A DNA stretch of 64,000 nt from Linderina pennispora (Eukaryota > Kickxellomycota > Kickxellomycetes > Kickxellales > Kickxellaceae). Position 1 is the stretch's first letter. Each line of letters starts with the position of its first letter. Below the pieces are notes generated by a model. It saw only the letters and a program-made list of their open reading frames with translations. It did no database searches and was not told where the DNA came from. Positions 20,999-30,301 of this stretch are shown here, in pieces. The position numbers and the translations under genes are program-made. Location: contig NW_024468255.1 of assembly GCF_002104995.1 (NCBI RefSeq), positions 930,001-994,000 of the forward strand. Reading direction: 5' to 3'.

Positions 20999-21814
20999 CT
21001 AGGTGCATTTGTTATTTGATGAAGCCAAGGGAGACGGAGCCCATGAGACATAGCTGCTAGCCGCTAGAGGTGCAGTGCTTGCAGCTGACGAAGGTGTCTT
21101 ATAGCCAGATCCAGGGACATAGACAGCAGGGCCAGGAATCGGGTATGAAGTGAAGTTTTTGTTACGGGCAGAGTACTTGGACTCGTTCGATGCCTGGTAC
21201 GCCTTGGTGATGTCGTAGCCTTTGGGCCCAACACTGCCGCCACCAGTAACCGAGATGTGCGCACAGTTGACAAACAATGAGTCGGCGTTGCCCTTGAAAG
21301 TCGGGCATATGAATTCTCCACGCACAATGTAATCGCCATCCTTGATATCGGCAGAGATTGTGAAATTGACCTTGCCTCCGCCTTCATGGATCTGATCCAT
21401 GCACCACTTGTTGGTGGTTGCGTTGTAGCCCTACTCGAATACCTTGAACCACGAGGCACCAAGTCCGTTTGTCGAGGCAGGAACCATGTTCACAGTACAG
21501 GCACATTTGTGGCCATGGCTGATGTACGGATCAGACGGGCTGTCCTTATTGAGATGCCACTCGAAGACTGTGTCGGAGCCAGCCTTTGCAGCGCAGGTCT
21601 TCGCAGCAGTGGAATTGAGATTGTTGATGCCGCAAATCATCCCCTGGGTTCTGTCGTTTACCACATACCAGTTCCTGCTGCTGGCATTCCAGTACCGGCG
21701 GATGCAGGTGCCTTCAGACTTGCGCTCGCCGTTGAAGATGTCATAGCTGAGATAGGTGTGTGCCATGACAGCAGACGCGAGAGTGAGGGAGGAGAAGAAG
21801 GTGAATAACCCCAT
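20999..21814 (-). pseudogene. AA9-like (LPMO-family) secreted protein with in-frame stop
   Basis: The reading frame encodes a signal peptide (MGLFTFFSSLTLASAVMA) followed by His at the mature N-terminus (HTYLSYDIF), as in AA9 copper monooxygenases. It continues through DPYISHGH (second-His region), WFKVFE, an in-frame TAG at 21431-21433, then GYNATTNKWCMDQIHEGGGK, VNFTISADIKDGDYIVRGEF and VNCAHISVTGGGS. It ends in a Ser/Ala-rich tail. The TAG replaces the residue expected between the E and G of the family pattern, and 143 open codons follow it. The same TAG is in copy 2, so it predates the duplication. The conserved HEIIALH-type stretch is replaced (RGEFICP) and the axial Tyr region reads LFVNC, so even a read-through product may not be a classical oxidase. 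No intron of plausible size removes the stop. It lies divergently from the four-exon gene. Confidence 0.75.
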
Positions 21815-22842
21815 TGCAGCAGAATAGATCCTTGGGAGCCCGGCGTTAGACGCTTGATAGTGGAGGAGTAGTTACCAGCCTTGAACCACCAAAGCGCAGT
21901 TTGTATGTGAAAGTGGGGCTGTGTTGGAAGGTTGCTAAGACAGCTGCTAATTATTGTGAGCACAGCCTGTCCTGGATCAAGACTATTTGTATAGTTGCGA
22001 GATACGGCATTCCTGGTATGGAAATGTAAAGCTTGATGTACATGGGTTTGAGCTGCCACACTCAAACCCGACCCAAAGAACAACCTTGTACCATGCTGTC
22101 CTAAACCGGGCTTTGATTTGCGCGTCACGCTGGAGACCCAGAAATATCTCCGACCTGCAAAGCCAGAATACTGGGTGGAGGCGTAGGTCAGCTGGCACAT
22201 ATTGCGCACCCGAGACGCACATGCGGACTGGCCATTGCAGGGTCGGCTTGCTTTATTTTTGGGAGCGGCACATCCAAGCCAAATGTCAACAGCACCACAT
22301 TTTATATTGAAGTGCGATCTGCGCATTCGGTCAGCTACAAAGAGGCGTGCTTTCTCTTCAAGGACGACAGCCCACTCTGGATGGCAGCACTATCCCAGGT
22401 TTACTCCATGCATGGCTGGTTGCATGGTTATAGGTGCGAATGAGAGGTGCTTTGGGAATACCTCTCGAATGAATGCGTGGACAGGGGATTCGGATTTGGA
22501 ATGATTCCAAGACCAGGATGGGATATTGATAGGATGCCGGCAATACGGTGGGAGCAGTGACGCAGTGTAGCGTGCAGACAAACCAAACTGCACCCTCCGA
22601 ATAACTGCATGCTGCGTAGATGTGCTATCGTATGGTGCTGCTAGGTGCTGTGGATAAACTGTGCAAACTGATCGCAATATTCCAAACCCGATGAATCCCC
22701 AGCGCAGGTTACGGGGCAGGCAAGTCAGGCATCCGCCTGGGTAAATGCTAGGTGCATTGGGCTGTTCATATATGCGCCAAACCTTTGCATTGGACATTGC
22801 ACACTGCCTGCTTCCACTCCGCTCTGCACTCACTCGCTTGCA
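21815..22842. other. Shared upstream region of divergent AA9-like and unknown genes
   Basis: This 1 kb block is conserved between the two copies of the duplication. No coding frame is convincing in it. It presumably holds both promoters. Confidence 0.45.
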
Positions 22843-23988
22843 ATGGATTTTGACCAGAATAGACAGCGAGGACGACCATTTGCATTTGATCCCAGTGGCA
22901 TGCAGTCACCGCTTCCACGGAGCGCACGCCCGCTGAACCTCGGCTTTAGTGGTTCAACAGCCATTCAAAGCAACAGCAGTATGACATATGCAAAGCCGAT
23001 TCTGATGCCAACGTCTATCAGACCTGTGGGAAGCGATTATAGCAGGCAGAAGCAGGAGCAGCCTCAAGCGCAAACACAACCACAAAGCACAGGTATCAGA
23101 CCCACACCACTGAATGTCGCAGCAGACAGGAATAAGGATTCAGTACCAGCGCCAAAGGCAGCAAGCGCAAGTGGAAATAGCACCAAAGGCAAACGAGGAC
23201 TACAAAGTAATTGGCATAGATAATCAACGGCTGATAGCCATGAATAACTGCTGACACGTCATGCTGCTGGGTAGACAGTACAAACAACAGCGCACATGTT
23301 CAGTTGCCTGTGCAAAAGAGAACCAAGGCACAACACACCAGGTCCTTGAAGCGGGCAGTTGGCAGTGTGCTTGGTGCTATCGAACACAGCGACATGGAGG
23401 CCAGCCAGGTCGTGATTCGGGATTCAAGCGACGACGAGTTCAGCGGGAGCATTGACTTTCCTGACGACATCCTGCAGATGAGCCCAGGCGGACTGGGTCT
23501 GTCTGATGCGTTAGCCAAGCCAACAGGGATTGCAGAGCAGGGAGCCGCAAAAACAGAGGAGCCAGAGGAGCCAGAGTTTGACCCAGATCTCACCCCTGCA
23601 GCTGCAATCCAGCACATCAAAGGCAAGCAACACGCTGATGTCGTCATCCAGCCACGTAACTGACCATTAATGAATACTGTAATCAATGTAGACATCCAGA
23701 CCACAGTCAGCAGCTTGGCGGAGCAAGGGATTGCAATAGTCAGGTAAGCAGCACAAGTCAGCAGAAGCCACAGCCACCTGCCCCACGCATCCACCCTAAC
23801 CGAGCACCAACTCCACCTGTAGCGACATGGAGACGATGCTTGCAACCTACCAGCATGCAGTGGACCAGGCAGTCGCCGCTGAGACCAAGCACAAGTCGGC
23901 GGTTCTTGCGCAGTGGGAAGAGGTCAAGAAGGACGCGCAGCACCTGCTCAGATCGGTGCGGATGACTGTATCTGCACTTGGCACTTAG
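22843..23988 (+). CDS. Unknown 320-residue protein, four exons, copy 1
   Basis: The exon model is 22843-23206, 23275-23655, 23692-23743 and 23823-23988. Introns are 68, 36 and 79 bases, all GT...AG, with CTGAC or CTAAC branch-like motifs. The exon lengths sum to 963 with consistent phases (1, 1 and 2). I do not recognise the protein. The N-terminal third is disordered and rich in Ser, Pro and Gln (PLPRSARPLNLGFSGS). The middle has a basic patch (QKRTKAQHTRSLKRAVGSV), an acidic Ser/Asp motif (IRDSSDDEFSGSIDFPDD) and a Glu-Pro repeat (EEPEEPEFDPD). The C-terminal 55 residues are helical and probably coiled-coil (METMLATYQHAVDQAVAAE, then QWEEVKKDAQHLL). This layout suits a nuclear scaffold or chromosome protein, but no function is assigned. 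The 36-base intron is the weakest part of the model. Confidence 0.58.
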
Positions 23989-24110
23989 CTAGGAATATGA
24001 AGGCGCAAGAGCACAGCAGCACCAGCACTGCACTGATCGTTTTCAATGTGTATATTCTAAAATTGACGGAGAAATAAAGAGAATCTGGTACTGGTCGCTA
24101 TGGAGACACT

Positions 24111-24407
24111 TTACATGAACAGCAGGGACGAGAAGGCAACAGCGAGCAGTGCGACCTTGCTCAGAGTGATGTGGGCACCGGTGCTGGGCGAGATGTTGAC
24201 GCCCGGGCAGTCGCTGTACTTTTCGTGGTTTGCGCAAATCTCAGTGGTGTTTCCATTGTAGGTGGTCTTGTCGCCAACAGTGCAAACGACGTTCTGCTCA
24301 TCGGACACGTAGTTGTAGTAGTATGTGTTATGCATAGTCTTGCAGTAGCACTGCATCAGGAGCTGCTGCTGGCGGGGGCTGATATCGGAGCACTTCAGCA
24401 TGGTCAT
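24111..24407 (-). CDS. Small cysteine-rich protein with hydrophobic tail, copy 1
   Basis: The protein has 98 residues and I do not recognise the family. It starts MTMLKCSDISPRQQQ. It has six cysteines (CSD, CYC, VVC, ICA, DCP) and ends in a hydrophobic segment (ITLSKVALLAVAFSSLLFM) that could be a GPI-attachment or tail-anchor signal. No N-terminal signal peptide is visible from this ATG, so an upstream exon may be missing from the model. The start is chosen because a TATA box lies about 125 bases upstream and the ATG context is ACACCATGACC. It converges with the four-exon gene. The second copy (43470-43832) differs at about 14 of 34 residues in the middle but keeps every cysteine there. Confidence 0.6.
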   Translation of the reverse strand: MTMLKCSDISPRQQQLLMQCYCKTMHNTYYYNYVSDEQNVVCTVGDKTTYNGNTTEICANHEKYSDCPGVNISPSTGAHITLSKVALLAVAFSSLLFM

Positions 24408-24530
24408 GGTGTCAGCGTGTATTAAAGGAGGGCAATTAGGTTGTTTGGGAAAAGTACAGAGGAAAGAGAGCGGTAAGAGTTGTAAAGACGGCTTATCTGG
24501 ATCCCAGCGCGTGCCTTCACGGAGTCTTCG

Positions 24531-24540
24531 TTTATATATG
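24531..24540 (-). promoter_or_regulatory. TATA box of the small cysteine-rich gene
   Basis: CATATATAAA on the minus strand, about 125 bases upstream of the chosen start. This region lies just outside the duplicated segment, so copy 2 has a different promoter. Confidence 0.5.
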
Positions 24541-25586
24541 GCGCCAGGTTTCACCACCGCAACAGGTGCATTCCCTAAAGCAGAAAGCTTCTAGAAACCC
24601 AACCATAGGGAATCACGGAGCCACAATATTTTTTCTCGCAAGTGGACTGACTATTGGCTGTATCTTTGCTCGTTCTGAAAACAAACCAGAAATGCAGGCA
24701 GGAATCGCCAACCACGGGGAGGACTCTGGATTTCCGCACCTGGTTTCCTATGAAGCCAAGGAGACAGCCGAAAGATACGGGGCAAATACAGCGCTTCACC
24801 ACCCGGAGCAACATATATCGACGATAATCAGGGCTGGAGTTTAATGGCCTGGAGTTCAACCTCGACTGTTTGGATAGCTTGCACCATTGTGCGCTTTGGC
24901 CAACAAGAAGACAACAACATGTGCGTGCTCACATAACGCCACACAAATGTGCTGCAGGGGACATGCCCCCTCAGTGCATACGACTATGCTAATGTGCAAA
25001 ACGTGTCAAATGCTATCTAAGAAACGAAGGGTTCGATGAGCTATGTACAACAGACGACAGAGTATCAAAAACCGAAAGATTTTCCTGAGCTCCGTGGCGA
25101 TCTGTTTTGTGTACAGTCCCAATCAGCTCTGGCCAGTAGCAGTTGGGATGCTTTGTGGTGCAGACTGCCGTGGTGGCCAACGGCTGCATGTGAGCAGCCC
25201 TCATGGTACGTGCTGCCTCAGCTTTTTATTCCTTGTGTCGGCACTATGGATATGAGCTGAGTTGAGTCAATCCAGCAACCAAACTGTTCAAGCGGTTCGA
25301 TGGGTCCGCATTGACAGCTGGTTGTCATCCATCTCCAATTGCTGGACATGATACTCGAGCTACACGCAGCTATGTACCATACACAGTGTATCAATAGCTA
25401 TACATCGATTCCTTATAGTAGTTCGATTCCTGTACTAGAATTGTTCTGCTCGTGATGCGAGCTCGGCTGCTAGTCAGCATGGGTTGACACATCGATAAGG
25501 GCATCACGGCGAATCGGTCATTTGAACGTGTCGGATGGTTGTTGGTGCAATGGTGATCATGGACATCTCCCATCTTGGTGGTCTGC
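24541..25586. other. Intergenic region, no supported gene
   Basis: Only short frames without domains or codon bias are seen between the cysteine-rich gene and the Fanzor remnant. Confidence 0.45.
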
Positions 25587-26931
25587 TCAGCGCAGATGTT
25601 TCTGCACCGGTTCGCTGCTGCTGGCAACAGAATCGCCTGCTGCTGCTGCATGCCTCTTGCGCGGGTTCTTTGTTTTAGAGGTGGTGCCAAAAGCATTGGC
25701 AGCAATGGCCGTAGAACGACGGAACCGTTCAGGAATACTGCCTGAATCACAGAGTGACTGGAAAATGAGCCTGAAGTTTAGAACTGCTGCGAGATCGCGG
25801 TTCAAGAGCCGAGACGAATAGGCCCGCCTGTATTGTGCCATGGCCCGCTTACATGACTCGCCTGTACAGCGGAGAAGGCCATGGCACTTCACAGTTGGGT
25901 TCTTCGATCTCTGGTAGGGCCGCGGGTTAGGAATATGCCGGAATGTCTGCTGCTTTCCTTGCCTCTGTTGCTGCTCTCTTTGCTGCGTTGATCTCTGTAG
26001 CCTGCTCGCGTGTTTTCGAAATAAACACCTGCTTGATTATTTGCTTGTCTAAGCGCACATGGCCTGGGATCCATGATGTCCGCAGAGGCAAGCATTGGGA
26101 GAGAGACTTGCCAAGCTGCTCATTCTCAATAAGCTGGCATAGGCGAATGTATGCACGCAGATGCTTAAGTGGATTTACCTTGGCATCATAGTATCGGCTG
26201 TCTTTGGCGAATCTGTACTTGGCATCATAGGCATTAAGCACTGGTGCCAGCTTGTTGTAGATTGCAAGCATCGGTGGGGTGAGCACACTGAGATCAGGGT
26301 GCCTAGAGGCAACTGTCTGGCGGAGCTTCTGTGCAGGTGTATAAATACACACTTGAAATGCATTATTGAACTCAGCCTTGGACACATTGCCCATTGTACT
26401 GTGCAGTGTGTTTTTGCGGCTGCGAATATCAATCAATTTGGCCAGAATCCGCTGTAGGTAAGTGCCACAGTGCAACACAATGTTGTTCTTGTATGCTGTT
26501 AGCAGCTCGGTATCAACATATGTTGCTACTTGATTCATTTCGCGCATGCCATGTAGCTCGATATCGCCATTATGTATTAGATAATCATAAATATAATATC
26601 TAACTACATCACCGAAATCTGCGCTCGACAGTTCTGACTTGTCCTTCCGGTTGACGAAATCCTCGGCAGATATGACAGTCTTCGCCTTCAGGTTGCGATA
26701 AATGAATAAATAAATAAAACGAAAGAATCCCTTTTTCACAAATGTTGCAGGATCAAAGGCATCATCGTCAGCTAGTTGATGGAGTAATATCCATCGTGCA
26801 AGCATATATGTATGCTCTTTGATGATGTTGACGCTGTGTACAAATTGCTCTAGGCGGGGCAACATAGAATCACGGAAGCCAATACCACCAAGTGATGTCT
26901 TTATGACAGTAGTGCTGCGGGTAATATTCAT
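25587..26931 (-). pseudogene. Fanzor-type (eukaryotic TnpB-like) nuclease remnant
   Basis: The first 334 codons (26931-25927) look like the N-terminal helical/recognition part of Fanzor proteins, including MLPRLEQFVHSVNIIKEHTY, VVRYYIYDYLIHNGDIELHG and LPLRTSWIPGHVRLDKQI. A stop and a frame change follow. The next frame (about 25960-25587) then carries the C-terminal zinc-binding and RuvC-III segment: NPRPYQRSKNPTVKCHGLLRC, ESCKRAMAQYRR and LLNRDLAAVLNFR, with the catalytic-type Asp in NRD. The piece that should hold the first RuvC Asp and the RuvC-II Glu is absent, so the nuclease should be dead. Family knowledge: Fanzors are RNA-guided DNA endonucleases derived from TnpB and carried by mobile DNA. 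Element ends were not identified. The call rests on motif memory, without a profile search. Confidence 0.6.
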
Positions 26932-27909
26932 TTGAGAAATTCAATAGGCAAGTAAGAAGAGAAATGATGCTGTTCAGTTTTGCCTTATTGCGTATGCATA
27001 ACATTAAGAACTTTTTATTAAAAATGATCTGGCTTGCATGGTTCTTAGGGCCCTTAGCACTGATACAGTCTCTTGAATAAGTCTATACAGACTGGGTCCA
27101 TTGTGGCCCAAATACTACTGCTTACGCATGTTCATAAGACAAATTAATTTATAAAATAAGTCCACAAATATTACATGGCCGCTAGAAGAGCTATATGGCC
27201 TTATTCAATAGGTGCTCATAAATAAACATCCTAAGAGTGTTGCGCAGCTAGTGATGACCACCATGATGATGCCATGGAAGTTATCAGGCCAACCGACAAT
27301 GAGAGCAGCTCTTGCGCTGAACCAATGGAGATATCTAGTGGAGACCTGTGACCAGTACAATAGCAACTTGTCACCCTGGTTTCACTGAGGTCAGATATCA
27401 TACAAGATCAAAAGGAGTTTACGGAGCAAGCCACCCAAACTCACTTTGAGGCTTAAGAGTTTTATTTTTTTTAACCAACTAAATAATTTCTAACAGATGG
27501 TCGGACACTTTTTTAGACTATAAAATCTTATATAAAGGTAAAGATATACTGCGGTCGAATATAGCATTCAAACAGCGCAAAGAGTAATTAGCATTAAAAC
27601 AATACTACATAGTATTCACCTTTAGTTGCCAGGTTGTATGCCTGGCTGTATAAGAGATGCGTAACATCCCCATCTCAACTTACTTGGTCTGAGAAACATT
27701 ATGTGCATGAATATAGCATTGTTTTGGCGGCCATGATACATCACCGGATATTATTTTTAGACAGTGTATATGGTTGCAAGACGCAAAATCCGAATTCCGA
27801 TAGCATTGAAGAGCTTTGTGCCCCAATTACCGCTGTGCATACTACTTGCTGGAAGCGTAGTTGCGCCTGCAGCCAGCGCTAGAAAATATCCTATTTCCTT
27901 TTTCTCTAA
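26932..27909. other. AT-rich non-coding stretch upstream of the Fanzor remnant
   Basis: The base composition is clearly more AT-rich than in flanking genes. A sequence near 27500-27530 (GGTCGGACACTTTTTTAG) resembles the end of a DNA transposon, but I found no inverted partner in the window. No gene is supported. Confidence 0.35.
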
Positions 27910-28383
27910 TCTGACACGGTTGCTAGGCGAAATAGTAAAATGCGGTCGGTTGGGCTGGTGCTATTTGTGTTTCTGGGACTGGGCTGGAAAGCATGGGCGC
28001 GGAGGTGCGGGCGACGGCACCCCAGAAGTCCCCAAAGAGCCGGCGAAGGGGTTTAGAAAGCCCCTGCATTATTTTTAGCGCCGTCGTGCTTTGCGTGAGA
28101 AAATAGCGCTGGGGATTTGTGGGCTCAGGCCAGCCCAGTGCGACGGCAGCACCGATCCGGCGCCAACAAAAGTAAATTGGCAACCCGCCCGCTGCACCGC
28201 GTAGCCCCCAACATTGCGTAGGCTGCCTGCCATATGGAGCAAATGCTGCCTCTTGGAGCAGGCTGCACAGCCCCAGAGCCAGCCCGGCGTCAGCCCAACG
28301 TGCCCTCAACGTGCCCGCAGCGTGTTCGTCCAGGGCATATTTCTGGCGGATCTAGCACGGTGAAATGTGCTACGGCAGCACCG

Positions 28384-28390
28384 TATAAAA
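28384..28390 (+). promoter_or_regulatory. TATA box of microprotein copy 2
   Basis: TATAAAA, 95-100 bases upstream of the ATG at 28485. It is conserved with the other copy. Confidence 0.6.
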
Positions 28391-28484
28391 GACAGCTGGC
28401 AGCGCAGCCGGCCAAGAGACTCGACACTCAAACACGTCTCTACATCTCTAATACTGCTCGCAGCCCCAGCACACAGCTCTTACA

Positions 28485-28658
28485 ATGGCTTTCACCAAGA
28501 TCTTCCGCAAGTCCACCAAGGCTGCGCCGACCAGCTCTGCCCCGGCCACTCCCCGCGGCTCTGCCGAGCTGCTCCGCGGCACCAACCCGATGGCAGCCTT
28601 CGACAAGCTGCGCAAACAGCAGACCGACGCCACCATGGCCCGCGCCTTCATCCGCTAA
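28485..28658 (+). CDS. 57-residue basic microprotein, copy 2
   Basis: It encodes the same protein as 14110-14283 (MAFTKIFRKSTKAAPTSSAP..., ending ATMARAFIR). The ATG is in good context (TACAATGGCT) behind a conserved TATA box. Sequence downstream of the stop differs between the copies after 14 bases, so the two genes have different 3' ends. The family is unknown. Conservation of frame, promoter and start in both copies supports a real gene over a chance frame. Confidence 0.6.
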   Translation: MAFTKIFRKSTKAAPTSSAPATPRGSAELLRGTNPMAAFDKLRKQQTDATMARAFIR

Positions 28659-29050
28659 GCAGGCTGTGCCCGGCCGCTGCACCTCTCCTCGCTACCCTAA
28701 TAATCTCCCCTTGTACATATTGACCACACCGGCGCGCGCTGTGTCTATGCAGCGTGAGCAGGAGAACTGGTTTCCAGTCGGGCAGTAGTGCCGCTAGCTT
28801 CAATAGCAAAATCCAATAAAATGCGTTAGCCGAAATCAGCTCAGAAGCTAAATCCAGCAATTACGATCTGCGCATCAGGGGCATTTACCTGCCCCAACCT
28901 GGAACTGCTGCAAAAATTTTTTTGTTGGGCTGTCAGCCAGCCACGTCGAGCGCTTGTAAAGCTGGATCGGTTGCTTGAATCAACCTCTTTTTCCTTCACC
29001 TTCCTTCGTTTTACTCTAATCTACAAAGCAGAATCGGAAAACATTTGAAA

Positions 29051-30301
29051 ATGGCCCCTGTCGGAACCCTCGTTGGACCCACTGTGAACGCCCGCAACTA
29101 CAAGGCTCGCGTCGTCGCCAGCTTCCTTGGCCTCGACCTCGCCACCACCCCCGAGTTCCAGATGGGTGTTGACAACAAGACCCCCGAGTACCTGGCCAAG
29201 TACCCGGCCGGTAAGGTTCCCGCTTTCGAGGGCGCCGACGGCTTCCGCCTGACCGACTCGTCGGCTATCGCCTACTACGTCGCGTCGAAGGCTGGCGCCG
29301 ACTCGCCCCTGCTCGGCCAGACCGCCGAGGAGACCGCCGAGATCCTGCAGTTCATCCTGGCTGCCGAGGCTGACTTCTCGCCCGCTATGGGCGGTGTCCT
29401 GTACCCGCTGCTCGGCTTCATGCCGTTCGTCAAGCCCGCGCACCAGGCCGCTGAGGAGCAGATGTTCCGCTTCCTGGGTGTGTTCAACACCATCCTCCAG
29501 GACAAGACCTTCCTTGTTGGCGAGCGCATCACCGTCGCTGATGTCGTCGTGGCCTGCGACCTGATCATGCCGTACAAGCTGTACCTGACTGCCGCCGACC
29601 GCAAGCAGTACCGCAACCTGACCCGCTACTTCAAGACCATCATCAGCCAGCCTGCCTTCAAGGCCGTTGTTCCCGATGTTGAGCTGTGCAAGGAGCGCAT
29701 CAAGCCCGCTGCCCCGGCCAAGAAGGAGAAGGCCAAGAAGGCCGAGAAGCCCAAGGCTGAGAAGCCCAAGGCCGAGAAGAAGGCCGAGAAGCCCGCTGAG
29801 GAGGCTCCCAAGCCCGCCCCCAAGCCCAAGAGCAAGCTCGACCTGCTGCCGCCGCCCAAGATGGTGCTGGACGACTGGAAGCGCTTCTACTCGAACAACG
29901 ACACCAAGCCCGATGCCATGAACTGGCTGTGGGAGCACTACGACGAGGAGGGCTACTCGTTCTGGAAGGTCGACTACAAGTACAACGACGAGCTGACCCA
30001 GATCTTCATGTCGAACAACCTGGTCGGTGGGTTCTTCAACCGTCTGGAGCGCGCCCGCAAGTACGCCTTCGGCAACCTGCTGGTTCTCGGCGAGAACGGC
30101 AACAACCAGATCTGGGGCTACTTCATGGTCCGCGGCCAGGAGGTGCCCGAGGAGGTCACTGACGCTGCCGACTACGAGTCGTACACCTGGACCAAGGTCG
30201 ACCACAAGGACCCGAAGACCAAGGCCGAGATCGAGGACTGCTTCGCCTGGGAGGGCCCCGCTCTGCCCCGCGAGTGCGCCGACGGCAAGACCTTCAAGTA
30301 A
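29051..30301 (+). CDS. EF1G: Translation elongation factor 1B gamma
   Basis: The protein has 416 residues in one exon. eEF1B-gamma is the structural subunit of the guanine-nucleotide exchange complex for eEF1A. A GST-like N-terminal domain (residues 1-205) shows YLAKYPAGKVPAFEGADGF, DSSAIAYYVASKA and FLVGERITVADVVVACDL. A Lys/Glu/Pro/Ala linker (about 215-265) is typical of the family. The C-terminal EF1G domain (about 270-416) is complete: PPPKMVLDDWKRFYSNNDT, YSFWKVDYKYNDELTQIFMS, NLVGGFFNRLERARKYAFGN and IWGYFMVRGQE. Codon use is strongly biased towards C-ending codons, as in highly expressed fungal genes. The leader is pyrimidine-rich (CTCTTTTTCCTTCACCTTCC), as in many translation-factor promoters. 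The start is the ATG in GAAAATGGCC. Confidence 0.97.
   Translation: MAPVGTLVGPTVNARNYKARVVASFLGLDLATTPEFQMGVDNKTPEYLAKYPAGKVPAFEGADGFRLTDSSAIAYYVASKAGADSPLLGQTAEETAEILQFILAAEADFSPAMGGVLYPLLGFMPFVKPAHQAAEEQMFRFLGVFNTILQDKTFLVGERITVADVVVACDLIMPYKLYLTAADRKQYRNLTRYFKTIISQPAFKAVVPDVELCKERIKPAAPAKKEKAKKAEKPKAEKPKAEKKAEKPAEEAPKPAPKPKSKLDLLPPPKMVLDDWKRFYSNNDTKPDAMNWLWEHYDEEGYSFWKVDYKYNDELTQIFMSNNLVGGFFNRLERARKYAFGNLLVLGENGNNQIWGYFMVRGQEVPEEVTDAADYESYTWTKVDHKDPKTKAEIEDCFAWEGPALPRECADGKTFK

Larger units (their letters stand above)
21034..24425 (+). repeat. 3.4 kb segmental duplication, copy 1
   Basis: This interval matches 40399-43855 in the same orientation. It contains a broken AA9-like gene, an unknown four-exon gene and a small cysteine-rich gene. 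Identity is visually very high over most of the length. Copy 2 has many extra single bases and two expanded short tandem repeats. Divergence is concentrated in the middle of the small cysteine-rich gene near the right end. Confidence 0.92.
27910..28672 (+). repeat. Inverted duplication, copy 2 (763 bp)
   Basis: This is the near-identical inverted partner of 14096-14859. The two copies are 13 kb apart and in opposite orientation, bracketing MED1, CDC27, the first AA9 segment and the Fanzor remnant. Confidence 0.88.

Noticed and set aside
21425-21460. An intron removing the AA9 in-frame stop
   Set aside because: The only GT...AG pairs around the TAG would give introns of 12 or 29 bases, and the protein aligns without a gap apart from the stop codon itself.
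29021-30205. Long (394-codon) minus-strand frame opposite eEF1B-gamma
   Set aside because: It is an antisense shadow caused by the strong codon bias of the elongation factor gene; it has Leu/Gly/Val-rich nonsense composition and no domain.
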